NCBI RefSeq assembly: GCF_018294505.1
Contig: NC_057804.1
Span: 248,853,099 to 248,917,098 of the forward strand
Direction of reading: 5' to 3'
Length of the DNA stretch: 64,000 bases
Origin: Triticum aestivum
Lineage: Eukaryota; Streptophyta; Magnoliopsida; Poales; Poaceae
The translations under genes were made by a program, and so were the position numbers. The notes beneath the pieces are model-generated. The model saw only the letters and a list, made by a program, of their open reading frames with translations, was not told the origin of the DNA and made no database searches. Positions 23,181 through 34,761 of this stretch are shown in pieces (position 1 is the stretch's first letter; each line of letters starts with the position of its first letter).

Positions 23181-26100
23181 ACTGCCAGGTGGGGTCGTTC
23201 TATCATAGACCTATCTAAGAGATTAGGTAGTTAATTAGCAAATTAAGTTAATTAGGTAGTTAACTAAGCTAATTATGTTAATTAATTAACTTACTAATTA
23301 ATTAAATAATTTTTTTAAGCAAACATGTTTTTAATTCGTTTTGGGGGCGGGCCCCCCGTGTCATAGGCCCAAGTTGCCTTAGCGGGGCGGGCGTAATGAG
23401 CAGCGGGCGATGGGGCAGGGCGCACCCAGGCGCCCAACACGCGAGGGAGGCGAGGCTGGCCGATGCCCCGAGTGGCGCCAGCAGCCACTAGCAGCCGGAG
23501 GTGGCTGGGGATGGGAGGCAGGGGCCACTGCGGCGCGGTTCACGGGCAGGAAGGCGAACGGGACGGCGCTGCTGAGGTCAGCGAGAAGGCGGAGCAGCAG
23601 CAGACAGAGGGAGCGGAAGCGGCGACCGCAAGCTCCCACGAAGCTGGAGCATGACGGCAGGGACGGGGCCCGGGCACGGCAGGGGAGCCCGGGGCGAGGT
23701 CAGGGCTTGGTGAGCACGAGGTCGGCGGCTTACGGCAGCCTACGTGACGAGAAAAACAGGAGGGGGAGCAAGGAACCAGAGGAGGGCTCACCAGCCCTGT
23801 AGAGGTGCAAAGGCGTGCTCGGGGAGGGCTGGAGTTGTGAGGCGATGACGCGCAACGGTGACGGGGATGGCGAGGCGACGACGTCCAGCTCGGGGAGGGA
23901 GTAGCGCGAGGGAGAGGCGGGGACGAGGTGGTCCGGCGCGTCGGGAGGCGGTGCTGGGGCGAGGTGGTGCCGGCGAGAGGAGCCCCCGGGCGGCGGCGAC
24001 GACGGGGCACAGCGGAATGGTCGACCCCGATCCAGATCGGGTCGGGGGAAAGAGGAGCGAGGGGAGAAGTGGTGGGGCGAGTGAGGAATCGGGCTAGGTC
24101 ACGGAGCGGAGTGGGGGTTATGGAGGCAATCGGGTGGGCCGGCCTGTGGGGGTGGCCGACTGGGGCGGCGGGGTCGAGGCCGGGTGGGGAAAAATGGGGC
24201 GGGGGTCCTGTTTTCTTTTTCTTTCTAAAAAAAACTGCTAGTGTTTCTTATTTAGAATGGATAGTAATTGATTTTTGTCGAAGCTCCAACTTTGCACAAA
24301 AATGATATGCAATATCCTAGGGCTGCTGAAAAGTTTTTGAGGCCTTTGCAAAGGTTGAGAAGATTTTCTTAATTGAAAAGGCCAATTTAGATGCCTTTGG
24401 ACCACTTATTTAATCCCTACGAATTTATTTGTGAGTCAATTTGAGTTGGTCTCAACTTGACAATGGTCAGGGAAATTTATAGAATTATCCGACCATTTTA
24501 GTTTTACCGCTCGAGAATTTTGAATTCTGACTTTAATTTGAAAAAGAAATTTGAACCGGTTTGAAACAACGTGGGATTTAGCAATAGTAAATGTGATGAC
24601 ATGGCGCCATTAACAAGGGATTACTGTAGCTTAATTATCCGGGCGTCACACCACACGTCCCTAGCATAGCGAACACGCAACTTTCCCCCTCCGGTTCACG
24701 TGTCCGAAAAGGCGAGACACCAGGGATACTTTCTCGGATGTTTCCCCCCTTCGCCGGTACCACCTACTAACGCGTTAGGGCACACCTAGCACCGCTCATT
24801 GTCATGGCATGCGTCGTCATGCTTATGTTTGCATTGCATTTATTGTTTCTTCCCCCTCTTCTCTCCGGTAGAATACGAGACCGATGCTGCTGCTGCCTCG
24901 TTCGACTACGGAGTTGACGACCCCTCCTTATTGCCAGTGCAACCAGGCAACCCTCCCCTCTTGATCACCCGAAATCGCCTACTCTTCTCTCTACTGCTTG
25001 CATTAGAGTAGTGTAGCATGTTACTTTTCAGTTAATCCTATTCTGTTGCATAGCCTGTCATTGTTGCTACAGTTGTTTATACCTTACCCGCAATCCTAAA
25101 TGCTTAGTATAGGATGCTAGTTTATCATTAGTGGCACTACATTATTGTCAGTCTGCCTTGCTATACTATCGGGCCGTGATCACTCGGGAGGTGATCATGG
25201 GTATATGCTATACATATATACATACTATACAAATGGTGACTAATGTCGGGTCGGCTTGTTGAGTACTCGCAAGTGATTCCGATGTGGGGGCTGAAAGGAC
25301 CGGTGGCTCCATCCTAGTAGAGGTGGGCCTGGGTTCCCGATGGCCCCCGACTGTTACTTTTAGGCAGAGCGACACGGCAGGTTGAGACCACCTAGGCGAG
25401 AGGTGGGCCTGGCCCTGGTCGGCGTCCGCGGTTACTTCAAGATAACACGCTTAACGAGAACTTGGTATTTGATCTGAGTCTGGCCACTGGTCTATATGCA
25501 CTAACCAACTATGCGGGAATAGTTATGGGCACTCGACGTCATGGTATCAGCCAAGCCTTCTTGACGTCAGCGACTGAGCGGCGCGCGCCGGATTGGACTA
25601 GAACGCCTGCTCTTGTATTAGGGAGGCTAGGTCTGCTTCCGGCCGCCCTCGCAACGCGCAGGTATGCAATGGGTGATGGGTCCAGACAACTGCGTGCATA
25701 GGATTTAGACCGGCGTGCTGACCTCTCTGTTGTGCCTAGGTAGGGCTGCGACATGTTGATCTTCCGAGGCCGGGCATGACCCGGGAAAGTGTGTCTGGAC
25801 AGAGGGATCGAGCGTGTTGGGTTATGTGGTGCACCCCTACAGGGAAGTTTATCTATTCGAATAGTCGTGTCCCTCGGTAAAAGGATAACCCGGAGTTGTA
25901 CCTTGACCTTATGACAACTAGAACCGGATACTTAATAAAACAAACCCACACAAGTTCCAGAGACAACCCGGAGGATCGCCGGGTAGGATTATGCTATGCG
26001 ATGCTACTAGAGGACTTCAATCTACTCTCTTCTACATGCTGCAAGATGGAGGCTGCCAGAAGCGTAGTCTTCGATAGGACTAGCTATCCCCCTCTTATTC

Positions 26101-26629
26101 TGGCATTCTGCAGTTCAGCCCACCGATATTGCCTCTTTACACATATACCAATGCATATGTAGTGTAGATCCTTGCTTGCGAGTACTTTGGATGAGTACTC
26201 ACAGTCGCTTTGCTCCATCTTTCCCCCCTTTTTTCCTCTTATTCCCAGATGCCGCAACCAGACGTTGGAGTCCAGGAGCCATAGGATTCTGAGGATGGTT
26301 CTACAAGGAGTTTGGCTTCGAGGAGTAGTTAGGAGGTCCCAGGCAGGAGGCCTGCACCTCTTTCGATCTGTATCCCAGTTTGTGCTAGCCATCTTATGGC
26401 AACTTGTTTAACTTATGTCTGTACTCAGATATTGTTGCTTCCGCTGACTCGTTTATGTTCGAGCACTTGTATTCGAGCCCTCGAGGCCCCTGGCTTGTAA
26501 TATGATGCTTGTATGACTTTTTTTTTACTTTTAGAGTTGTGTTGTGATATCTTCCTGTGAGTCCCTGATCTTGATCGTACACATTTGCGTGCATGATTAG
26601 TGTACGACTGAATCGGGGGCGTCACAAGT

Positions 26630-26641
26630 TGGTATCAGAGC
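26630..26641 (+). other. Primer-binding site (tRNA-iMet type) of LARD-like element
   Basis: TGGTATCAGAGC, three bases after the LTR end at 26626, is the usual complement of plant initiator tRNA-Met. The following bases CGACTGCC resemble those after the PBS of the chromovirus array (CGGACTGCC). Confidence 0.85.
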
Positions 26642-29600
26642 CGACTGCCTATAGGAATCCCCCTTCCACACTCCTTGGCCAAAGTCGAGTCTAGACATTG
26701 CAAAACTTTTTACTAACATGGCCGTGTGTCTTATGGGCCCACGTCGCCATTGGGTGGTACTAGGATCTTTTATTCGTTGACCTATACTTTGGGACTCTAA
26801 CATATCTTCTATTCGGGTTAAACAATTTTACTAACTCGGACTCTAGGTTCTCGATAATACTTTCTCCCGGAGAGCCCCTTCAGTCCAAATGATCACCTAC
26901 TACACCAGAAGATTCGGAAGATACTCTCAAGTGTTCACTCGAGACCTTGTTCCCGTTGCTTTTGCAAATCCCTACAATCGTTATCCCTATGGAGAATTAC
27001 ATGCACCTGTCGTCTTACTTTCATTCCCGGTTGCTCTTGTTATTACAAGATCCATCGAATTATTCTCCAACTATTTAAGAATCCTTAAGCTTACTGCCTT
27101 GCAGTTGTTTGCCACATGAATACCCCCTACAGAAAATTCCTCGCACTTACTGAGTATCCGTTCTTCCCTCGTTGTTCATATGGTTCACAAGATACATTGA
27201 GATGTTATTTGATCTTCAGGTAATCCTCTGCTCGCTATTGCTCTGCAACTGTGTGCTTGCATCTTGGTTGCGTTCCTTAAGGCCAGCAAAATTCATTTAG
27301 TATCGTTTGTCATTATCATTTTGAGTCTCTTGATTCAGTATGCTGCAATGCTCGCAATCCTCAATCGGATCCTAGGATTCATCCTTCTGGCTCAAATGTC
27401 ATTTTGAGTAGGAGCTGGTTCTTGACCAATCAAATTACCGTTGATTATATCCCTAAGTCTACTCAACTTATCCATCCTTAATCAGAATGTTTGCTTCTGA
27501 GCCCTTGATTTGAAAATCACAATTCCTCTGCATTTGAGCTCTGAGTTAGTCAGCTGTTTCTATAATGCAATGCCTTTGCATTGTTACTTCGTCTGGTTGT
27601 GTGCCGATGCTCACATCGGCTCTGTTATGGACCGGCAGATCCTTTGTTGGATTTTATCCAACAATGTCCTTCATATTCAATAACCTTGTGAGCCTCCCCT
27701 TGGATACATAATGCCTTTGGTAAATTATATCCTCTGCTTTCTCAACTATGCTCTGCTTTCGAGCTTGTATAAATTACTCCTAAAGTTGTGGTATCTGTTT
27801 CTAAGATGCCCCGATGGGTTGAAGCTATGCATTTTCTAATCCGTGTAAAACCCGGAAGCTTCTACGGGTAATACTCTATGATGTTATGCTAGATAAAATT
27901 TCAGCACTACAACTTCATCGAACGCGATGAGTGAATGAAAGGTTATGCATTGGAGAAGTGGGAGTCGACCTTGAACTTTGTGTTCATGCCCATGGACATG
28001 ATGTAGCACTTATCATGGAAGCTGCTCGTAAAAATAATTACCCCCTTGTTATAAGTTCATCTTGTATCCGTGGTTCGATCATTCATGATTGATGTTCCGA
28101 CCATAATATCTTCCTATGATTCCATTTCTCAGAGAAGTGAAAGCACTTGTCTTCTATAGATCAATACACCCCACTTCAACCTTTAATTTGATATGCCTTC
28201 AAGTATTAACCCACTGGTACCTCGAGCATATCATGCCATTGCACTACATCTTATGAATTTGTGCTGGGGTAATACCTTTTCCTATCATAGTTACTCCACG
28301 AGTTTTGGGTTGTTGTCAACCGAGAACACTGAATAGTGAATCGAGTCCGCACTGCGATTCGACAACTCTTAGTAATCTTCATTGCTTACGAGTTTGTACT
28401 CGATCATGTCATTCCCAACTGATTGACTACAACATCATCGTCAGGCTGACTGCTTGACCATTCTACCTATGTACTTCATCCCCGGAACACAATCCCCACA
28501 GTGCTCTAAGCTTTCATCGAACTTTTCGCATCATATTGTTTATCTTGAGAGACAACTCCGAATTCTGAGATGGCGTCTTATCTATGGTCATAGTAACATT
28601 TTGCTTCACCATTCCCTTGGTCTGATGTTGTCGCTGATCGATTACATCTTCTTGAAACCTCTCGACAAATGTGTCGGATCACCTTCAACACTTTGACTTC
28701 TTCTGAGATGTCAACTGTGTTCATGATGAGAAATACCCTCCTTGCCCTCGATGATTTTTATTATCATCGACAACACCATTGACTTCCTTTCATCGCGAAC
28801 TTGTCCACATTATGAATACAACTTGCTCTCCAGCTAGTGTTGTGTTCTGACCTGAAGTATTACTGTCTTTTCTATCGAGAATGTTGTGGGGATTGGTCCA
28901 TCTCTTAGAAATTCTCAGTGTGATGATACTTCTCACCATAACCATTCTTCCTTGGTCCCGGTGTTGTTTTTAACCAGGATACCAATATGCTAACGATGCT
29001 GCTTGAGTTCCATACTTCTATCAACCCTATTGCTTTGAAGTTAACGATCGACAGTTCGTTCTTAGACTGTTGGTTATTGAATCGTCACTCTAACATTGAT
29101 CTTGCTACCTGAGGTCATATTTTGGGCACACCTTTCAACTAATGATTGATGGTGTATGTTTTCCTCGAGCATACAACATTATATCATTTGAATTGACAAG
29201 TGTCATCTTCTTGTTCACATTATTGTGGAAATCCGTCCGTTTGGAATTCTCGATGAATTGTCGCTGAGCCCATCATCCACCTCCTCATGCCCTCCTTAGT
29301 TTAATGATGAACTATTGTTTCAGGAACACGCTCCCATAGTTCATTTTCCGAGAATCTTGCAATGTCATTTCGTCGATTTGTGTTGCACCTTTTCTTCTCG
29401 TACATCATGAGTTTGAGGTATCATGGCACCAATCGGATCTGAATCTCGGTCAGATATGATGGTTGGGACAACTTTCCAGGAGTTATGATGTTGGTCCTTT
29501 GATGACCCGGTAATATGATGTCATGCCTAGCACCCCTGGCTGGAGGACCTATCATTATAATTTCTTTTGGAAGGATAGCCATTCTTCCCTGAGGAAATTG

Positions 29601-30818
29601 TAAGACTTATTCTATAAGTTATTCCTCATGGATTCCTTTGTGTATCCATAGCCTAATCTTTACCTGATGACCATGTCAATGCTATCTCGAAGCATGCCTG
29701 TGGTACTCCGATTATCTATAAGAGCAGTTGAAGCACAATGCTAAATTTCTGTATCAATTATCCAAGGACCATTGTATGGCAAACCTCATAAAATCCTTGT
29801 CCCTTCGTCTAAATGGTTGCATACTCATAGCCTTATCATTAATATGTTGCTCTACCTTTCCTTGGGAAAGTTATACTCTAATAATTGAGTATAAACACCT
29901 TTTTCTTTCCATTGATCTGATTGTTGTAATCATCACATTTTCCTTTCCATTGTTTTGGCTAACCTTTCTTGTGACCTACATTATATAAGGAAAAATATTT
30001 CCCTGCTTATGTAAACACCTCGGTGTACCATCTTGTCTACTGTAACCCTGTTACTTTTGTTGATTGCATTCCGGTAACCACCGATGGACGAGAACCTTGC
30101 CTATTGGTCCGCCTCGTTCAACGAGAAGGAAAATGGTTCTCCTCGCCCTTGGTACCAACGTTGATGCCGACATAACTGACAGGCTATTCCCTGACATGCC
30201 TTGCTATCATGACCATGCAAGATGTTGCTGCCCCTCCTTCTTTAACCCACATGGTGGGCCCATAACCCACAGTTCCCAGGATCAAAACATGACTCTTCTG
30301 TATATCCCTGTCTCCAAAATTGTTTCTCGAGCCTGGCTACGTATGTAATTCACAGGCCACCCTCCTAGTGATTTATTCTGGTATCAGACGCAATACTTAT
30401 TCTCGTTGCCCTGAAACCCCTTTCACCTTATGATTAGGCATCGAAGGATTGCCTCTCGTTTGAAACTTCTCATGGTACCTTCTTACTTTGCTCTCGATAT
30501 CTTCTTAAGTTTTAATTCGAGAGATACTTATTCTTCTTCCCCTGAGTTACCCATCTAATGCTCGATCTTGTTAGAATCCGTCCTTATAGAGTTTTCCCTT
30601 CTTACCCTTTCGTAAGTACAGTGGAGATCCTGAAGGAAGGATGACAATTTCATCATGATGACCTGAATTAGTGAAATAAATACATCAATGTAATGGATCG
30701 ACCTCTTCGAGTAGAGCGGCCAAGACTGAGAAGATTCATTAGAATTTTGTAACCAGGCCTTTCCCCCTTACTCCCCCTCTTAAATCTCGGGACAAGATTT
30801 CTTGTAGTCGAGGAGATT
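26642..30818 (+). other. Noncoding internal domain of LARD-like element
   Basis: About 4.2 kb of moderately pyrimidine-rich sequence without a gag, protease, RT, RNase H or integrase motif on either strand; the longest frames are under 110 codons and show no domain. The end (about 30770-30818) contains a C/T-rich tract followed by TCTCGGGACAAGATTTC, which precedes the 3' LTR. This is the place of the plus-strand primer, although the purine tract is poor. I see no gene; the domain probably served only as packaged RNA. Confidence 0.6.
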
Positions 30819-32139
30819 TGTAACACCCCAGGTGTCATGCTACAGTAATCTTCCACTAATGGTGCCATGTCGTCAGGTTTGGCTTAGCCAAATTTCCACT
30901 TTAATAAATTAAAGCCAATTTTAAATTTTAAATAAAGACAAATTCTTATTTTCTTCAAACTATCAAATAAAAATGTTCAGTGAGTTGCAAGTAATCACTT
31001 GCTAAATTTCATGTAATAGTTGAAATTTTTAAAAATATAAAAATGCTCCTGGTAATTATTTTAGAGGAGCAACAACATTAAGTAAACACGTTTAAATTCA
31101 AACCTAAATTTGAACAGTCCCTATTGGCCTCAAACTTTTTGTGCAACCTTATAGTGTTGACTAGGATTTATTAGCAAAGTCTCACCTTTAAGAAAAATCT
31201 TTTGATAGGTGCAATAATAGGAAGCAACACGGGAAATAAGGAACTGAATATATGAAAGCAAGAAGTTAAAAGGGGTATTGTTCTACTGGGCCGAGAAAGC
31301 ACAGTGTGAGGCCCAACCCACCACCACCGTTATCCCCACCTCCTGTTCAGGGGTGGATCGTGGCGTTCATCCCCCGACGCCATGGCCGGCGGTGCGCACG
31401 TGTCGACCATCCCGTTGCCCCTGTGACAACCCCGACACCCCTCCCTCGAAACCCTAATCCCCTTTCCCCATCTCGCTCACTCACTCTCTCGATCCGAAGC
31501 TCGCACCCGAGCGAAGCCATCTCCGTCGCTCACCATTGCCGTGGCCACTGGCCAAGCCTCACCGTTCTGAGGTGTCCAAGAGGATCTTTGTCCTCATCGA
31601 CTTCACCTGCGCCCACTAGATGGACCTGAACAGTCGCAGTCATCGATCCCCTTCGCCGGTCGTCCGCCCCGTCCACCGCCGTCGATCCGCTACCTCCGCA
31701 CCTCCGTCGAGCTCGTCATACGCATCGATGTGAGCTCCACCACTTCCCCGTTTATTCCCGAGCTCGGATTCGAGCTTGAGCACCCTCATGCCGCTTCGTA
31801 GCTGTCGTCATCGTCGTGACCGAAACCGCCGTAGCACCACCGTCTCGCTCGCCTGTGGACGCGTTGGAGTTTCAGCCGCGCCCATGCACGCGTTCTCCCT
31901 CCTGCTACTGCCCGTTGCCGCTCCCCTATCATGCGTCGCCGCTCCTAGCACACACGCCCGCCTTCTGCCCCCACGCTCGGGCTTCCCCTCCCGCTGCTTG
32001 CCCCGGGCCTCTGCCGCAGAAACTCCCCTGGCCGCCTGCATGGCTCCCCTCCGCCCCGCCGTGCATGCTCCGGTCAGCCATGCCCACCAAGCCGCGCCGG
32101 CTCCGCCCACCGCGCCTCACCGACGCGCACTGCCGCTGG
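30819..32139 (+). repeat. 3' LTR of LARD-like element, cut by an insertion
   Basis: Starts TGTAACACCCC at 30819. From about 31270 it matches the 5' LTR from 19393. It stops at GCTGG (32135-32139), where the next LTR starts; the 5' LTR continues smoothly at the equivalent place (near 20270). GCTGG is thus the left target site of the inserted element, whose other end lies outside the window. Confidence 0.75.
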
Positions 32140-33718
32140 TGATACGTCTCCAACGTATCTAAAATTTTTGATTGCTCCATGCTACTTTATCTACTGTTTT
32201 GGACTGTATTGGGCTTTATTTTCCACTTTTAAATTATTTTTGGGACTAACCTATTAACTTGAGGCCCAGCCCAGAATTGGTATTTTTTGCCTATTTTAGT
32301 GTTTCGAAGAAACGGATTATCAAACGGAGTCCAAACGGAATGAAACCTTCGGGAACGTGATTTTCTCACCGAACGTGATCCAGGAGACTTGGACCGTACT
32401 CCAAGACGTAACAGAGGCAGTCACGAGGGTGGGGGGCGCGCCCCACCCTAGGGCGCGCCCCCCTGCCTCGTGGCCCTCCTGTTGCTCCACTGACGTACTC
32501 CTTCCTCCTATATATACCTATGTATCCCCAAACGATCAGAACAGGAGCCCAAAACCTAATTCCACCACCGCAACCTTCTGTATCCACGAGATCCCATCTT
32601 GGGGCCTGTTCCGGAGCTCCGCCGGAGGGGGCATCCACCACAGAGGGCTTCGACATCAACACCATAGCCCCTCCGATGAAGTATGAGTAGTTTACTTCAG
32701 ACCTTCGGGTCCATACCTAGTAGCTAGATGGCTTCTTCTCTCTTTTGGGATCTCAATATAATGTTCTTTCCCTCTCTCGTGGAGATCTATTCGATGTAAT
32801 CTTCTTTTGTTGGTGTGTTTGTTGACATCGATGAATTGTGGGTTTATGATCCAGTTTATCTATGAACAATATTTGAATCTTCTCTGAATTCTTTTATGTA
32901 TGATTGAGTTATCTTTGCAAGACTCTTCGAATTATCCTTTTGGTTTGGCCAACTAGATTGGTAGTTCTTGTAATGAGAGAAGTGCTTAGCTTTGGATTCA
33001 CTCTTGCGGTGTCCTTTCCCAGTGACAGAAGGGGCAGCAAGGCACGTATTGTATTGTTGCCATCGAGGATAACAAGATGTTTTTTTATCATATTGCATGA
33101 ATTTATCCCTCTACATCATGTCATCTTGCTTAAGGCGTTACTCTGTTTTTAGATGCATGCTGGATAGCGGTCGATTAGTGGTGTAATAGTAGTAGATGCA
33201 GAATCGTTTCGATCTACTTGTCTCGGACGTGATGCCTATATACACGATCATACCTAGATATACTCTAACTATGCTCAATTCTGTCAATTGCTCAACAGTA
33301 GTTTGTTCACCCACCATAGAATATCTATGCTCTTGAGAGAAGCCACTAGTGAAACCTATGGCCCGCAGGTCTATTCTCATCATATCAATCTCCGTTACTT
33401 TATTACTTGCTTTGTTTTTACTTGGCCTTTTACTTTTCAATTTGCATCTATCTATCAAAAATACCAAAAATATTATTTATCATCTCTATCAAGATCTCAC
33501 TCTCGTAAGTGACCGTGAAGGGATTGACAACCCCTAATCGTGTTGGTTGCGAGGAGCTATCGTTTTGTGTAGGTACGAGGGACTTCTACGTGGTCTCCTA
33601 CTGGATTGATACCTTGGTTCTCAAAAACCGAGGGAAATACTTACACTACTTTGCTGCATCATCCTCTCCTCTTCGGGGAAATCCAACGCAGTGCTCAAGA
33701 GGTAGCAAGAAGTATTTC
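32140..33718 (+). repeat. 5' LTR of plus-strand Athila-type element
   Basis: Starts TGATACGTCTCCAACG at 32140. A TATATATA at 32509-32516 is a likely promoter, downstream of a GCGCGCC-rich patch (32430-32465). The right end is uncertain: CA dinucleotides at 33660 and 33705 are candidates, and the PBS begins at 33719. Confidence 0.65.
32509..32516 (+). promoter_or_regulatory. TATA box in Athila-type LTR
   Basis: TATATATA follows the pyrimidine tract CTTCCTCC about 370 bp into the LTR, a normal place for the U3 promoter. Confidence 0.45.
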
Positions 33719-33735
33719 TAGCGCCATTGCCGGGG
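33719..33735 (+). other. Primer-binding site (tRNA-Asp type)
   Basis: TAGCGCCATTGCCGGGG matches the complement of the tRNA-Asp 3' end at 15 of 17 positions. The two changes are both G to A on this strand, as expected of decay of methylated cytosines on the other strand. Confidence 0.7.
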
Positions 33736-33948
33736 AGGCTCACGCGAGTAAGTCAACCATACCAAGTACCCATCACAATCCCTATCTCTCGCATTACATT
33801 ATTTGCCATTTGCCTCTCGTTTTCCTCTCCCCCACTCCACCCTTGCCGTCTTATTCGCCCTCTCTTTCCCTATCTCCTCCTCTCTTTCCCGTTTGCCTTT
33901 TCCCGTTGCCTTTTTTTTGCTCGTGTGCTAGTTTGCTTTCTTGTTGTC

Positions 33949-34761
33949 ATGGCTAATCTCATATCTTCTCCGTTATCTCCCGAGAATGAAGTTCTAAATT
34001 TTAAACAAAGGGAGGGAGAAAAGCTAAAGGACGCTTGGTATAGAATTTGCAATGCTCAAAATAGATCTACCAGGAAGCAATCTACTTCAGTTCTTCTTCG
34101 TAATTTTTACGTAGGTGCTAATCCTTGGTATAGATATATCCTTGATACCATTACCAGAGGGAATTTCTTGGGTAGCCATATTTTTGATTCTTATAATGCT
34201 TTAATAGATTTATTTGGCTCACCACCTCTTTTGATTAATAGAACTATGTTAACTTTGGAGCATGTGATGCAAAGACTTGAAGCTATTGAGAATAAATTTG
34301 CTACCATTGAATCAATTGAAAATCTTGATAAAAAGATCCACAATCAAATTACCCAATATGGATCTAAGGTAGCAATGACTTTGAAAAATATTAAAGAAAA
34401 AGAACCCATATTTAATGAGAAAATAAATCTAGATTCCACAAGAATCGATAAAATTGAGGGTATCATTACCAACTTGGGAACTGCTTTTTCTTCCATTCAA
34501 AACACTCCAAGTTCGTCTACTAAAAATACTAAACTTATTTATGTTCCTAAGAATAAGGGTGAATCATCTAGTAAGGAAACTGCGGATCTTAAATCTATAA
34601 GTGTTCATCCCAATCTTTTTACCATCATTAAGGAACCATTTGCTATAAATGAATTTTTCAATCTTTTGCGTGAAAATTTGACAATTACTAGAAAGAAAGA
34701 AAATTCTAAAGGAGGTAGATGCCTCATTGAAGAATTGCCAACCAAAGATGGCAATACCTAG
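33949..34761 (+). CDS. gag-like protein of Athila-type element
   Basis: 270 codons from the ATG at 33949 (MANLISSPLSPEN); an upstream in-frame ATG at 33727 overlaps the PBS region and is unlikely to be used. Residues 15-75 contain FKQREGEKLKDAWYRI, typical of the retrotransposon gag core, then a LLRNFYVG segment. Residues ~105-190 are helix-rich with a regular hydrophobic pattern. The C-terminal third is Lys/Ser-rich and lacks a CCHC knuckle or protease. A stop is followed by GGGCGTTAAACGATAGC and GGGAGGCAACC, a tail I recognise from other Triticeae Gypsy elements. Gag would form particles, so it could package its own RNA with pol supplied in trans. The frame is fully open. Confidence 0.65.
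   Translation: MANLISSPLSPENEVLNFKQREGEKLKDAWYRICNAQNRSTRKQSTSVLLRNFYVGANPWYRYILDTITRGNFLGSHIFDSYNALIDLFGSPPLLINRTMLTLEHVMQRLEAIENKFATIESIENLDKKIHNQITQYGSKVAMTLKNIKEKEPIFNEKINLDSTRIDKIEGIITNLGTAFSSIQNTPSSSTKNTKLIYVPKNKGESSSKETADLKSISVHPNLFTIIKEPFAINEFFNLLRENLTITRKKENSKGGRCLIEELPTKDGNT

Larger units (their letters stand above)
20812..24650 (-). repeat. Solo LTR inserted in opposite orientation into a same-family LTR (3839 bp)
   Basis: In minus sense it starts TGTGACGCCCGG (24650) and ends GGGGGCGTTACA (20812), with TG...CA ends. Flanks CCACT (20807-20811) and CCACA (24651-24655) look like a 5-bp target duplication with one change. No PBS or polypurine tract adjoins it, so it is a solo LTR left by recombination. 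It contains a GC-rich block (about 23380-24200), a poly-G run (21341-21353) and a W-box cluster (23151-23180). Overlapping long frames at 23379-24305 on both strands reflect base composition. Confidence 0.8.
19393..26626 (+). repeat. 5' LTR of LARD-like element, 5'-truncated and interrupted
   Basis: 19393-20811 matches 31270-32139 and continues beyond it. The LTR resumes at 24651 and ends AATCGGGGGCGTCACA at 26626, followed by the PBS. Continuity across the solo LTR is shown by comparison with the solo LTR itself, where the equivalent joined sequence (GCCACACATCCCTAGCATAGC) is uninterrupted near 22985 in inverse sense. Long frames such as 19401-19859 are GC-rich LTR sequence and not genes. 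Confidence 0.75.
19393..32139 (+). mobile_element. LARD-like non-autonomous Gypsy element with long LTRs and noncoding interior
   Basis: Structure in plus sense: 5' LTR (19393-26626, 5' truncated and carrying an inverted solo LTR), PBS 26630-26641, noncoding internal region to 30818, and 3' LTR from 30819 until it is cut at 32139. Without the solo LTR the 5' LTR is about 3390 bp; adding the ~450 bp found only in the 3' copy gives ~3840 bp, which equals the independent solo LTR (3839 bp). The internal 4.2 kb lacks any coding domain. This is the layout of large retrotransposon derivatives (LARDs) described in Triticeae, so it must have been moved by proteins of another element. The 5' and 3' LTRs are clearly more diverged than those of the Tat element, so it is older. 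Confidence 0.75.
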
